Positions 25,766 to 33,755 of a DNA stretch of 64,000 nt are shown here, in pieces (position 1 is the first letter of the stretch; every line of letters starts with the position of its first letter). Under the pieces are notes generated by a model. The model worked only from the letters and a program-made list of their open reading frames with translations. It did not search any database and had not been told where the DNA came from. The stretch comes from an uncultured Oscillospiraceae bacterium (GTDB lineage: Bacteria > Bacillota > Clostridia > Oscillospirales > Oscillospiraceae), in the NCBI GenBank assembly GCA_900757655.1, contig CAAEOT010000029.1, forward strand, positions 1 through 64,000. The letters are read 5' to 3'. Made by a program: the position numbers and the translations under genes.

Positions 25766-25784
25766 GACGGGGACTTGCTATAAT
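25756..25784 (+). promoter_or_regulatory. extended -10 promoter of the site-2 protease/scp operon
   Basis: TTGTTT (25756-25761), 17 bases, TGC-TATAAT (25776-25784), so the -10 is extended. The -35 lies in the U-tract of the engB terminator. Confidence 0.65.
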
Positions 25785-25813
25785 GCAACTTTGTAGGAAT
25801 GGGAGGTGCGTGC

Positions 25814-26488
25814 GTGAACACACTGCAATCGATCTGGCACGGGCTGGACTGGTCGTATCTGCTCAATATCGTGCTGTCGGTCGTTCCGGCGCTGCTGTGC
25901 ATCACGTTTCACGAGGTGTCGCACGGCTGGGTCGCCTATCACCTCGGCGATACGACGGCGAAGGATGCCGGGCGTCTCACGCTCAACCCGCTCAAACATA
26001 TCGACATGATGGGTCTGCTGATGATGGTCGTGTTCAAGTTCGGCTGGGCGAAGCCCGTGCCGGTGAACATGATGCGCTTTCGCAATCCCAAGCGCGGCAT
26101 GGCGTTTACGGCGCTGGCAGGACCGGTGTCCAATGTGCTGCTTGCGCTGGTGTTTCTGTTTTTATACGGTCTGCTGTACCGGGCACTGTATTCGGTGCAG
26201 TTTTTGCTGGACATGATCTGGCTGACGGCATATATCAGCCTGGCGCTGGCCATTTTCAATATCATCCCGGTCTCGCCGCTCGACGGGTCCAAGGTGCTCT
26301 TCGCGCTGCTGCCCGACGCGGCGTATGCCAAGCTCATGCGCTATGAGCGCTATGGGATGATCCTGCTGCTCGTGCTGGTCGCGACCGGCGTGCTCGGCAA
26401 GCCGCTCACCACGGTGACGGAGGCCGCGTTTGACAAACTCTTTGTATTTGCGGAGTGGGGCTATGAACTTATCGGCATCTTCGGCTAA
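25814..26488 (+). CDS. site-2 protease family (M50) membrane metalloprotease
   Basis: A 224-residue polytopic membrane protein with HEVSH (His33, Glu34, His37) and the third ligand Asp157 in NIIPVSPLDGSK. It belongs to the short YwhC/S2P group without PDZ or CBS domains; natural substrates are unknown. The GTG at 25814 is preferred, with GGGAGG 7 bases upstream, over an ATG 15 bases earlier that falls inside the RBS. It overlaps scpA by 26 bases and leads scpA-scpB-DUF2953-ytfJ, an arrangement common in clostridia. Confidence 0.9.
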   Translation: MNTLQSIWHGLDWSYLLNIVLSVVPALLCITFHEVSHGWVAYHLGDTTAKDAGRLTLNPLKHIDMMGLLMMVVFKFGWAKPVPVNMMRFRNPKRGMAFTALAGPVSNVLLALVFLFLYGLLYRALYSVQFLLDMIWLTAYISLALAIFNIIPVSPLDGSKVLFALLPDAAYAKLMRYERYGMILLLVLVATGVLGKPLTTVTEAAFDKLFVFAEWGYELIGIFG

Positions 26489-27272
26489 GCCGACCGATCC
26501 AACCTATTTTCTTGAAGGCATCATCCACGACAAGAGCGAGATGGCGGATTTTGAGGGGCCCTTGAGCCTGATCCTGCTGCTCCTGTCCAAGAACAAGATC
26601 GAGATCCGCGACATCAAGATCTCGGAGATCCTCGATCAGTATCTGGAGTACCTCAACGCCATGGAAAAGCTCGATCTCGAGATTGCGAGCGAATTTGTGC
26701 AGATGGCGTCCTACCTGCTCTATATCAAGACCCGCATGCTCCTCACGGAGGAGAAGGAGGTCACGGAGCTCGAGCAGCTCATCGCATCGCTCGAGCAGCT
26801 CAAGTGCAAGGACACCTATGCGGCTGTCAAGTCCGTCACGCCGATGCTCGACGCCGCGGCCCAGACCGGCCTGCACTACCTGTCGCGCCCGCCGGAGCCG
26901 CTGCCGAAGTCGGCGGGGGAATACCGCTACCGCATCGAGCAGGCAGACCTCCTGCGTGCGCTGCTGTCCGTGTTTACGCGCGGCGGCGCAGCGGCGACAG
27001 ATGCGCTGCAGATGGCGGCGCCGAAGCGTATCGTCTACAGTGTGCGCGATAAATGCCGCACGCTCATTGACGAGCTGCGCGAGCGGGGGAGCATGTCCCT
27101 GAACGCGCTCTACAGCCAGTGCGCCAGCCGCAGCGAGATCGTGGCGACATTTTTGTCCGTGCTGGAGCTGTGCAGCCTCGGCCATCTGATGCTTTCCGAG
27201 CAAAACGGCGAATATGTGGCAAGTTTCACCGGCGGCGCCACGGATGATATTCTGGAATCCATTGTTGAGTGA
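26463..27272 (+). CDS. scpA: segregation and condensation protein A
   Basis: Kleisin subunit of the SMC-ScpAB condensin that compacts and segregates chromosomes. The 269-residue product has the SMC-binding N-terminal domain with FEGPLSLILLLLSKNKIEI and EFVQMASYLLYIKTRMLL, a variable middle and a C-terminal winged helix. The start overlaps the preceding gene by 26 bases. scpB follows after 9 bases. Confidence 0.95.
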   Translation: MNLSASSAKPTDPTYFLEGIIHDKSEMADFEGPLSLILLLLSKNKIEIRDIKISEILDQYLEYLNAMEKLDLEIASEFVQMASYLLYIKTRMLLTEEKEVTELEQLIASLEQLKCKDTYAAVKSVTPMLDAAAQTGLHYLSRPPEPLPKSAGEYRYRIEQADLLRALLSVFTRGGAAATDALQMAAPKRIVYSVRDKCRTLIDELRERGSMSLNALYSQCASRSEIVATFLSVLELCSLGHLMLSEQNGEYVASFTGGATDDILESIVE

Positions 27273-27281
27273 GAAATTTTT

Positions 27282-27899
27282 ATGGAACACGAGGAATTAC
27301 TTTCGGTCATTGAGGCCATTTTATTTGCAGCGGGCGATCCTGTGCCGGCGTCGCGTATCGCGCTCGTCACCGGCGAGGAGACGCAGACGATCGTCTCGGC
27401 CGCCAGGGAGCTCGCTGCGGCGTATGAGGAAAACCGCTGCGGCATGCGCCTGGTGCAGATGAACGATCTGCTGCAGCTGTGCTCTGCGCCGGAATATGCA
27501 GATTTTATCCGCCGTGCGCTCGAACAGCGCAAGCCGCCCAAGCTCTCACAGCCGGCGCTGGAGGTGCTGGCGATCGTGGCGTATTTTCAGCCCGTCACGC
27601 GCGCCTACATCGATCAGGTGCGCGGCGTGGACAGCGCCTACACGGTCACGACGCTGCTCGAGCGCGGACTCATCGAGGCCTGCGGCAGACTCGATGCGCC
27701 CGGCCGCCCGTCGCTGTACCGCACGAGCGCGCTGTTTCTGCGCACCATGGGTATGCAGTCGCTTGAGGAACTGCCTGTGCTGCCGGATCTGTCGTCCGAT
27801 GAGGGCGCGGAAAAGCTGGAGCAGGCCATCTCGGAGCTGCGCGGCCGCGGCGAACAGATGGAGCTGACGGACACGGAGGAAAAACCGACAGGGGAGTGA
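27282..27899 (+). CDS. scpB: segregation and condensation protein B
   Basis: Winged-helix partner of ScpA in the SMC complex. The 205-residue product starts EELLSVIEAILFAAGDPV and has the conserved LSQPALEVLAIVAYFQPVTRAYIDQVRG. The C-terminal tail is acidic, as is usual. It follows scpA in the same transcript, and a DUF2953 gene starts 6 bases after its stop. Confidence 0.95.
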   Translation: MEHEELLSVIEAILFAAGDPVPASRIALVTGEETQTIVSAARELAAAYEENRCGMRLVQMNDLLQLCSAPEYADFIRRALEQRKPPKLSQPALEVLAIVAYFQPVTRAYIDQVRGVDSAYTVTTLLERGLIEACGRLDAPGRPSLYRTSALFLRTMGMQSLEELPVLPDLSSDEGAEKLEQAISELRGRGEQMELTDTEEKPTGE

Positions 27900-27905
27900 T
27901 GCCGA

Positions 27906-28544
27906 TTGACGGCCCTGTGGATCATACTGGCGATCGCGCTGGTGCTGACGGCGCTGAATCTGCTGCCGGTCGGCGTGGATGCGGCCTACGCGGACGATGT
28001 GTTTTCGCTCTCGGCGCGCATCGGCCCGTTTCGGCTCAGGCTCCTGCCAAAACCGCCGGATGCAAAGCCGAAGAAGGAAAAGCCACCAAAACCGAAGAAG
28101 GAAAAGCCGAAAAAGAAATCCGCTCCGCCGGATCTGAAGACGATCCTCGGGCTCGCGAAGCTTGGGCTGCAGGCGCTTGACCGCTTCCGGCAGAAGCTGC
28201 GTGTGCAGCTGCTGCGGCTGGTGTTTGTGTCGGGCGCGCCGGACCCATATGATACGGCGCTGGAGTTTGGCTATGTCAACGCTGCGCTCGGCGCGCTCAC
28301 GCCGCTGGCGGAGCGGGCTCTGCGCATAGAGGAGCGGGACATCCAGACCGGTGTGGATTTTCAGGCCGAGCAGCCGCGCATTGACGCACGCATCGTCTGC
28401 ACGATCCGCATCGGGCAGATCGTCGTCATTGCACTGGCGTTCGGCATCGGATTCTTAAAACAAAAAATGCACGCGAAACAGGCCCGGGCCGCGCACGCAA
28501 AGAGCGCGCCGGCCACGCAGGAAAGGAAGGTCAGCAATGGATAA
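27906..28544 (+). CDS. DUF2953 membrane protein (YtfI-like)
   Basis: A 212-residue protein with an N-terminal membrane segment (about residues 2-22), a Lys/Pro-rich stretch (KPKKEKPPKPKKEKPKKK, about 54-72) and the DUF2953 core including the DPYDTALEFGYVNAALG-type motif. In Bacillus ytfI lies next to the sporulation gene ytfJ, as here. TTG at 27906 is the likely start (GGGGAG 9 bases upstream). It overlaps ytfJ by 8 bases. Function unknown. Confidence 0.85.
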   Translation: MTALWIILAIALVLTALNLLPVGVDAAYADDVFSLSARIGPFRLRLLPKPPDAKPKKEKPPKPKKEKPKKKSAPPDLKTILGLAKLGLQALDRFRQKLRVQLLRLVFVSGAPDPYDTALEFGYVNAALGALTPLAERALRIEERDIQTGVDFQAEQPRIDARIVCTIRIGQIVVIALAFGIGFLKQKMHAKQARAAHAKSAPATQERKVSNG

Positions 28545-28917
28545 TGAAATCAGCGCAGTCATGACTGCGACCATGAGCAAGATCAAGGAAATGGTGGACA
28601 CGAACACGGTTGTCGGCGAACCGATCACGACACCGGACGATATTACGCTCATCCCGCTGTCTCGCGTCAGCTTTGCCTTTGCCAGCGGCGGGTCGGAGTT
28701 CCCGATGAAGGAGAACAAAAACGGTGTCGGCTGCGGCAGCGGCGCCGGTGTCAAGGTTGAACCGATGGGCTTTCTGATCGTCAAGGACGGCAATGTGCGC
28801 ATGCTCAACGTCATGCCGCCGGCCTCGAACACGTTCGACCGCCTGATCGACATGACCCCGCAGGTGATCGACCGCATCGACCAGTTCATCGACCAGCGCA
28901 GGGCCGACAAAGCATAA
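28537..28917 (+). CDS. ytfJ: GerW-family sporulation protein YtfJ
   Basis: A 126-residue protein of the GerW/YtfJ family. The family is linked to spore germination in Bacillus (GerW is needed for a functional GerP-type response) and is made in the forespore. Signatures: TVVGEPITTPDDITLIPLSRVSFAFASGG, a Gly-rich GVGCGSGAG and VEPMGFLIV. It overlaps the DUF2953 gene, and a hairpin (28941-28974) follows. A SigG-like promoter for the next gene begins at its stop codon. Confidence 0.92.
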   Translation: MDNEISAVMTATMSKIKEMVDTNTVVGEPITTPDDITLIPLSRVSFAFASGGSEFPMKENKNGVGCGSGAGVKVEPMGFLIVKDGNVRMLNVMPPASNTFDRLIDMTPQVIDRIDQFIDQRRADKA

Positions 28918-28941
28918 ACCGCGCCGAAAGCGCCCATAATA
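28912..28941 (+). promoter_or_regulatory. SigG-like promoter of dacF (candidate)
   Basis: GCATA (28912-28916) overlapping the ytfJ stop, 18 bases, CATAATA (28935-28941), which fits the SigG pattern GnATR / CATnnTA. The predicted start near 28947 lies inside the left arm of the hairpin at 28941-28974. Forespore expression is known for dacF in Bacillus; the assignment here is by motif only. Confidence 0.45.
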
Positions 28942-28974
28942 AGCACCGCCCGTAACTTGGAAAGGGTGGTGCTT
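28941..28974 (+). terminator. terminator hairpin of ytfJ overlapping the dacF RBS
   Basis: aagcaccgccc (28941-28951) pairs with gggtggtgctt (28964-28974; 11 bp, one G-U) followed by GTTTTG. The U-tract runs into the TTG start of dacF, and the RBS candidates (GGAAAGG, GGTGG) lie in the loop and 3' arm, so read-through mRNA would have a masked start. Confidence 0.75.
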
Positions 28975-28977
28975 GTT

Positions 28978-30114
28978 TTGAAACGGACATGTTTTGGCCT
29001 TGCCTGCGTGCTGGCCATTTCTTTGCTTTGCATGCTGCGCGCACATGCCACCGGGACCGACAATGCGGCGAGGGCCGCCATTGTCGTGCATCCCGAGACC
29101 GGCACCGTGCTCTATGAAAAAAATGCGGACGAGCGGCTCGGCATTGCCAGCACGACGAAGATCATGACTGCGCTCGTCGTGCTCGAGCACTGCGCGCTGG
29201 AGGAGCCGGTCGAGATCCTGCCGGAATACACGGCGGTCGAGGGCTCGTCGATGTATCTGCGCGCCGGCGAGACGTACACGGTCGAGGAGCTGCTCTATGG
29301 CCTGATGCTCGTGTCCGGCAATGACGCCGCCGTCGCGCTCGCATGCCACACGGCGGGCTCCGTGGAAGCGTTCGCGGACATGATGAACGATCAGGCGCGT
29401 GCGCTCGGCATGACAGACAGCGCGTTTCAAAATCCCAACGGTCTCGACGCCGAGGGGCATTATTCCACGGCGCGCGATATGGCGAAGCTCGCCTGCGCCG
29501 CCATGGAAAACGAGACATTCCGCACGATCGTGTCAACAAAGAGCACGACCGTGGACGGGCAGACGCTCGTGAACCACAACCGCCTGCTGCGCAGTTATAA
29601 CGGCGCGGTCGGCGTCAAGACCGGGTATACGAAAACCGTGGGCCGGACGCTCGTGTCCTGCGCGCAGCGCGGCGCGACGCAGTTCGTGTGCGTGACGCTC
29701 TCGGACCCGGACGACTGGAACGACCACACGCACCTGCTCGACTGGGCGTTTGAAAACTATGAGTACCGCTGCGTCGCCGGTGACACGCCGGTGTATGCCG
29801 TGCCGGTACTCTCCGCCACGGTGGAGCTCTGCGCGGCGGTTCCGGAGGAACCTGCCTACCTGCTCGTACACCCGGATGACCCGGTGGTGCTGAAGACAGA
29901 GCTGCCGCGTTTCGCGTTCGCGCCAGTGGAGCAGGGTGCGCGTGCGGGCACGCTGACGGCGAACGGGCCGGATGGCCAAAGTGTCACGGTGCCGCTCTGC
30001 TATGCCGAATCCGCGGCGCTCGACCCGGATGTGAAGATCACGCCGCTCGCGCGGCTCGGCCGGCTGTGGACGCACGCCTGCCGCTACTTTTCCTCCTACT
30101 ATCCTGTATCCTGA
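28978..30114 (+). CDS. dacF: D-alanyl-D-alanine carboxypeptidase (DacF/DacB type)
   Basis: Exported penicillin-binding protein that trims stem peptides, in spore formers shaping the cortex. The 378-residue product has a signal peptide (about residues 1-25, cut near AHA), SxxK Ser58-Thr-Thr-Lys61, SGN 113-115 and KTG 214-216, then a C-terminal beta domain and an amphipathic end. The start is uncertain: TTG at 28978 gives a good signal peptide, but GTG 28969 or 28966 is possible. It follows the sporulation gene ytfJ and has a SigG-like promoter, supporting a sporulation role. Confidence 0.87.
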   Translation: MKRTCFGLACVLAISLLCMLRAHATGTDNAARAAIVVHPETGTVLYEKNADERLGIASTTKIMTALVVLEHCALEEPVEILPEYTAVEGSSMYLRAGETYTVEELLYGLMLVSGNDAAVALACHTAGSVEAFADMMNDQARALGMTDSAFQNPNGLDAEGHYSTARDMAKLACAAMENETFRTIVSTKSTTVDGQTLVNHNRLLRSYNGAVGVKTGYTKTVGRTLVSCAQRGATQFVCVTLSDPDDWNDHTHLLDWAFENYEYRCVAGDTPVYAVPVLSATVELCAAVPEEPAYLLVHPDDPVVLKTELPRFAFAPVEQGARAGTLTANGPDGQSVTVPLCYAESAALDPDVKITPLARLGRLWTHACRYFSSYYPVS

Positions 30115-30124
30115 GGTGATAACC

Positions 30125-30826
30125 ATGCAGCAACGGCTGCAAAAGTGCATTTCCGAGGCGGGCGTTGCCTCCCGCCGCGCGGCGGAGACGATGATCTCCG
30201 CCGGCCGCGTGACCGTGAACGGACAGACTGCACAGCTCGGCGCGCAGGCAGACCCGGAGACCGACGTCATCTGCATTGACGGCCGGCCGCTGCCGTCCCG
30301 GGCCCCGAAGCGGTACATAATGCTGAACAAACCGCGCGGCTATGTCACGACGATGCACGACGAGCACGGGCGCAAAACCGTGGCGGATCTTGTGGCATCA
30401 TTGGGGGAGCGGCTGTACCCGGTCGGGCGGCTGGATCTCGATTCCGAGGGTCTGCTCATCCTGACGAACGACGGCGAGATCGCAAACTGTCTCATGCATC
30501 CCTCACATGAGATCCCAAAGACGTATGAGGTGGATGTAGCGGGCGGCGATCTTGCAGTCGCAGCGGAGGCCATGCACGCCGTCACGGAGCTGGAGGGTTA
30601 TCACGTCCGCCCGGCGGAGGTGACGGTGCTCGCACCCGGGCGGCTGTCCGTGACGATCCACGAGGGACGCAACCGGCAGGTGCGCCGCCTGTGCGCGCTC
30701 GCGGGGCTGCGCGTCCGGCGGCTCGTGCGCGTGGCGGAGGGGGAGCTGCGCCTCGGCACGCTCGCGCCGCGCCAGTGGCGTCCGCTGTCGGATGCGGAGG
30801 TCGCTTACCTGAAATCGCATCTTTGA
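30125..30826 (+). CDS. rluB: pseudouridine synthase, RluB/RsuA family
   Basis: Modifies uridine in rRNA (RluB acts on 23S rRNA). The 233-residue product has an N-terminal S4 RNA-binding domain (LQKCISEAGVASRRAAETMI), YIMLNKPRGY, and the catalytic aspartate in GRLDLDSEGLLILTNDG. ATG 30125 follows GAGGTGA. It lies 10 bases after dacF, matching the clostridial scpAB-ytfJ-dac-rluB order. Confidence 0.94.
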   Translation: MQQRLQKCISEAGVASRRAAETMISAGRVTVNGQTAQLGAQADPETDVICIDGRPLPSRAPKRYIMLNKPRGYVTTMHDEHGRKTVADLVASLGERLYPVGRLDLDSEGLLILTNDGEIANCLMHPSHEIPKTYEVDVAGGDLAVAAEAMHAVTELEGYHVRPAEVTVLAPGRLSVTIHEGRNRQVRRLCALAGLRVRRLVRVAEGELRLGTLAPRQWRPLSDAEVAYLKSHL

Positions 30827-30840
30827 GACGCAAAATTTTA

Positions 30841-30866
30841 TGCAAGTTTTCTACTGAAAAATTGCA
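30841..30866. promoter_or_regulatory. inverted repeat upstream of rpiR, possible operator
   Basis: tgcaa-g-ttttc and gaaaa-at-tgca form an imperfect dyad, and TTGCAAA is repeated at 30862 and 30875, on and next to the promoter -35. This could be an autoregulatory operator of the RpiR regulator, or an rluB terminator remnant. Confidence 0.35.
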
Positions 30867-30874
30867 AAAGCGAC

Positions 30875-30903
30875 TTGCAAAGTGGCTGGAATTTGCTTAA
30901 AAT
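30875..30903 (+). promoter_or_regulatory. SigA-type promoter of rpiR
   Basis: TTGCAA (30875-30880), 17 bases, TAAAAT (30898-30903), 54 bases before the start codon. Confidence 0.7.
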
Positions 30904-30957
30904 AAAAAAATGTTCCGCAGCTTGGCGGCAAAAAATGCGTATTTACAAGGTGAACAT

Positions 30958-31821
30958 ATGAAAATGGATATTTTGTCTGTTTTGGAGCATAAATTCCCCT
31001 CTTTTTCCAAGGGCCAGCGCACCATCGCGCAGTTTATTCTGAAAAACTATGACAAGGCAGCCTTCATGACGGCCGCGCGCCTCGGCGAAGTGACCGGCGT
31101 GAGCGAGTCGACCGTTGTGCGCTTCGCGGCAGATCTCGGCTACCGCGGCTACCCCGGCATGAAAAAAGCGCTGCAGGAGATCGTGCGCAACCGCCTGACC
31201 TCGGTCGAGCGTATCGAGGCGGCCGAGAGCACCATGGACGGGCACGACGTACTCAAGGCGGTGCTGCGCGCGGACATCAACAATCTGCAGGCCACGCTTG
31301 ACGAGGTCGATCAGGACAACTTTGACCAGGCGGTCGATATGATCCTTTCGGCGAAGCACATTTATATCATCGGCATGCGCACGTCCACGACGCTGGCGGA
31401 TTTTCTCGGCATCTATCTCAAGCTGCTGCTGGATGATGTCACGGTTGTCAAAGAGATCGCTGCGCGCGAGGTGTACGAGCAGATGCTGCGCATCGGCGAG
31501 GGCGATCTCATCATCGGCATCAGCTACCCGCGCTATTCCAAGCGCACGATCAGCGCCATGAAGTTCGCGCGCGATCACGGTGCGCGCTGCCTCGGCATGA
31601 CGGACAGCAAGGTCTCGCCGCTCAACGAGATCTCCGATGTGTGCCTGTATGCAAAGAGTGAGATGGTGTCCTTTCTCGACTCACTCGTCGCGCCCATGAG
31701 CCTGATCAATGCACTTATCATGGCCGTCGGTGCGCGCGACCGGGAGCGCACGTTTGAGACGTTCCGCGAGCTCGAGACCGTCTGGAAAGAATATGAGGTG
31801 TATGGGACCGTTGAAAGCTGA
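30958..31821 (+). CDS. RpiR-family transcriptional regulator (HTH + SIS)
   Basis: A 287-residue regulator with an N-terminal HTH_6 domain (FPSFSKGQRTIAQFI to ESTVVRFAADLGYRGYPGMKKALQ, about residues 10-80) and a SIS phosphosugar-binding domain (about 120-255, with HIYIIGMRTSTTLADF). Such proteins control sugar or amino-sugar catabolism in response to a phosphosugar. No sugar genes are adjacent, so its target is unclear. AAGGTGA is 6 bases from the ATG. It overlaps the next gene by 20 bases. Confidence 0.9.
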   Translation: MKMDILSVLEHKFPSFSKGQRTIAQFILKNYDKAAFMTAARLGEVTGVSESTVVRFAADLGYRGYPGMKKALQEIVRNRLTSVERIEAAESTMDGHDVLKAVLRADINNLQATLDEVDQDNFDQAVDMILSAKHIYIIGMRTSTTLADFLGIYLKLLLDDVTVVKEIAAREVYEQMLRIGEGDLIIGISYPRYSKRTISAMKFARDHGARCLGMTDSKVSPLNEISDVCLYAKSEMVSFLDSLVAPMSLINALIMAVGARDRERTFETFRELETVWKEYEVYGTVES

Positions 31822-33040
31822 TGTAGTTGTGATCGGCGGCGGTGCGGCCGGGTCCATGTGCGCGCTCACGGCGGCGCAGCGGGGGCTGAATGTTGTGCTG
31901 CTCGAGCCGAACAAGATGCTCGGCAAAAAGCTGCGCATCACCGGCAAAGGCCGCTGCAACGTGACGAATCACTGCGATGTCAAGACCGTTCTTGCCAACA
32001 TCCCGGGCGACGGGCGCTTTCTCTACAGTGCGCTCAACCGTCTTGGCCCGCAGGACACGATGGCGCTGTTTGAATCGCTCGGCGTGCCGCTCAAGACCGA
32101 GCGCGGCAACCGCGTGTTTCCGGTCTCCGACCGGTCGCACGATGTTGCCAACGCCCTTGAGCGCGCCTATGCGCACGCAGGCGGCCGGGTCGTGCACGCC
32201 GCGGCGACGGATATTTTGACACACGATGGTGCGGTCTCTGCCGTTGTGACCACGGAGGGTACCATCGACTGCGATGCTGCCGTCATCTGCACGGGCGGTC
32301 TGTCCTATCCGCTCACCGGTTCGACCGGCGATGGGTATCGGCTTGCCCGGCAGCTAGGCCACACGGTCACGCCCACGCGTCCATCGCTCGTCCCACTGGA
32401 ATCGGACGATCCCTGGTGCGCCGAGATGCAGGGCTTTTCTCTGCGCAACGTGACGCTCACGGTCTACGACGAGCAGAACAAGGCGGTCTACTCCGACTTG
32501 GGTGAGATGCTCTTCACGCACTTTGGCGTGTCGGGCCCGCTGGTGTTGTCGGCGAGCGCGCACATGCGCGACTTTTCGCAGCACAGGTACCGCCTGTCCA
32601 TCGACCTGAAGCCGGCACTGGACGAGAAAAAGCTCGATGCGCGCATCCTGCGCGATTTTCAGAAATACGCCAACCGCGATTTTAAGAACGCGCTCTATGA
32701 CCTCGCGGGCCACGCCATGATCCCGGTGCTCGTGCGCCTGTCCGGCATCCCGGAGAATACGAAGGTCAACGTCATCACACGCGAGCAGCGGCATAAGCTC
32801 GTGGAGCTGTTCAAGCATTTTCCGGTGTCGGTCACCGGCACGCGGCCCATTGACGAGGCCATCATTACCTCCGGCGGCGTGTCGCTCAAGGAGGTCAACC
32901 CGCGCACCATGGGTTCCAAGCTTGTGCCCGGCCTGTACTTCGCCGGTGAGGTGCTCGACCTGGATGCCTACACCGGCGGCTTCAACCTGCAGATCGCATG
33001 GAGCACCGGCTATGTGGCCGGAAGCGCGGTCTGCACATAA
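31802..33040 (+). CDS. NAD(P)/FAD-dependent oxidoreductase, YhiN/HI0933 family
   Basis: A 412-residue flavoprotein with the N-terminal Rossmann signature VVVIGGGAAGSMCALTAAQRG, then KLRITGKGRCNVTNHCD, the signature of the HI0933/YhiN group, and the C-terminal GLYFAGEVLDLDAYTGGFNLQ. The family is conserved but its substrate is unknown; it usually precedes cmk in clostridia, as it does here. It overlaps rpiR by 20 bases, so it is part of that transcript. Confidence 0.92.
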   Translation: MGPLKADVVVIGGGAAGSMCALTAAQRGLNVVLLEPNKMLGKKLRITGKGRCNVTNHCDVKTVLANIPGDGRFLYSALNRLGPQDTMALFESLGVPLKTERGNRVFPVSDRSHDVANALERAYAHAGGRVVHAAATDILTHDGAVSAVVTTEGTIDCDAAVICTGGLSYPLTGSTGDGYRLARQLGHTVTPTRPSLVPLESDDPWCAEMQGFSLRNVTLTVYDEQNKAVYSDLGEMLFTHFGVSGPLVLSASAHMRDFSQHRYRLSIDLKPALDEKKLDARILRDFQKYANRDFKNALYDLAGHAMIPVLVRLSGIPENTKVNVITREQRHKLVELFKHFPVSVTGTRPIDEAIITSGGVSLKEVNPRTMGSKLVPGLYFAGEVLDLDAYTGGFNLQIAWSTGYVAGSAVCT

Positions 33041-33062
33041 CACACGAAAGGAAACGAACGTT

Positions 33063-33755
33063 TTGGATACACACATTACCGTTGCCATCGACGGCCCGTC
33101 CGGTGCCGGCAAGAGTACGATCGCCCGCGCAGCCGCGCGCCGTTTCGGCCTCATCTATGTGGACACAGGCGCGATCTACCGCACAGTCGGTCTCGCTGGC
33201 GAGCGGGCCGGCATCGACTGCGCGGATGCCGCTGCCGTGCAGACGCTGCTGCCGGGGTTGAAGATCGAGCTGGTCTATGACGCAGCAGGGGAGCAGCGCA
33301 TGCTCCTCAACGGTGAGGACGTCTCGGAGACGATCCGTCTGCCGGAGGTGTCGATCCTCGCCTCGCGCGTGTCGGCACTGGCGGTCGTGCGCGCGTTTTT
33401 GCTGGATATGCAGCGTAGCCTTGCCCGCACGCACAGCGTTGTCATGGACGGGCGCGACATCGGCACGGTCGTACTTCCGGATGCCGGACTGAAGATCTTC
33501 CTGTCTGCCTCGGCGGAGTGCCGCGCGCAGCGCCGTTGGCGGCAGCTGCAGGAAAAGGGCATTCAGGAGCCCTATGCTGATGTGCTGCGCGAGCTCGAGC
33601 AGCGCGATTACGACGATACGCACCGTGCGGTCGCGCCGCTCAAGGCAGCGGCGGACGCCGTGTGCATCGACACGAGCGACCTGACGCTCGATGAGAGCAT
33701 CGACGCTGTGTGCGCGGCTATCCGCGCGCGCTTCGGACTGGAGGCGCAGACGTGA
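33063..33755 (+). CDS. cmk: cytidylate kinase
   Basis: Phosphorylates CMP and dCMP for pyrimidine nucleotide supply. The 230-residue product has the P-loop GPSGAGKST at residues 11-19, YVDTGAIYRTV and DGRDIGTVVLPDA. The start is TTG at 33063, with AAAGGAA about 10 bases upstream; no ATG fits the family N-terminus. It overlaps ispH-S1 by 4 bases (GTGA). Confidence 0.95.
   Translation: MDTHITVAIDGPSGAGKSTIARAAARRFGLIYVDTGAIYRTVGLAGERAGIDCADAAAVQTLLPGLKIELVYDAAGEQRMLLNGEDVSETIRLPEVSILASRVSALAVVRAFLLDMQRSLARTHSVVMDGRDIGTVVLPDAGLKIFLSASAECRAQRRWRQLQEKGIQEPYADVLRELEQRDYDDTHRAVAPLKAAADAVCIDTSDLTLDESIDAVCAAIRARFGLEAQT

Noticed and set aside
25764..25784. TTGACG (25764-25769) as the -35 for the TATAAT at 25779
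   Set aside because: The spacer would be only 9 bases; the TTGTTT 17 bases upstream or the extended -10 explains the promoter better.
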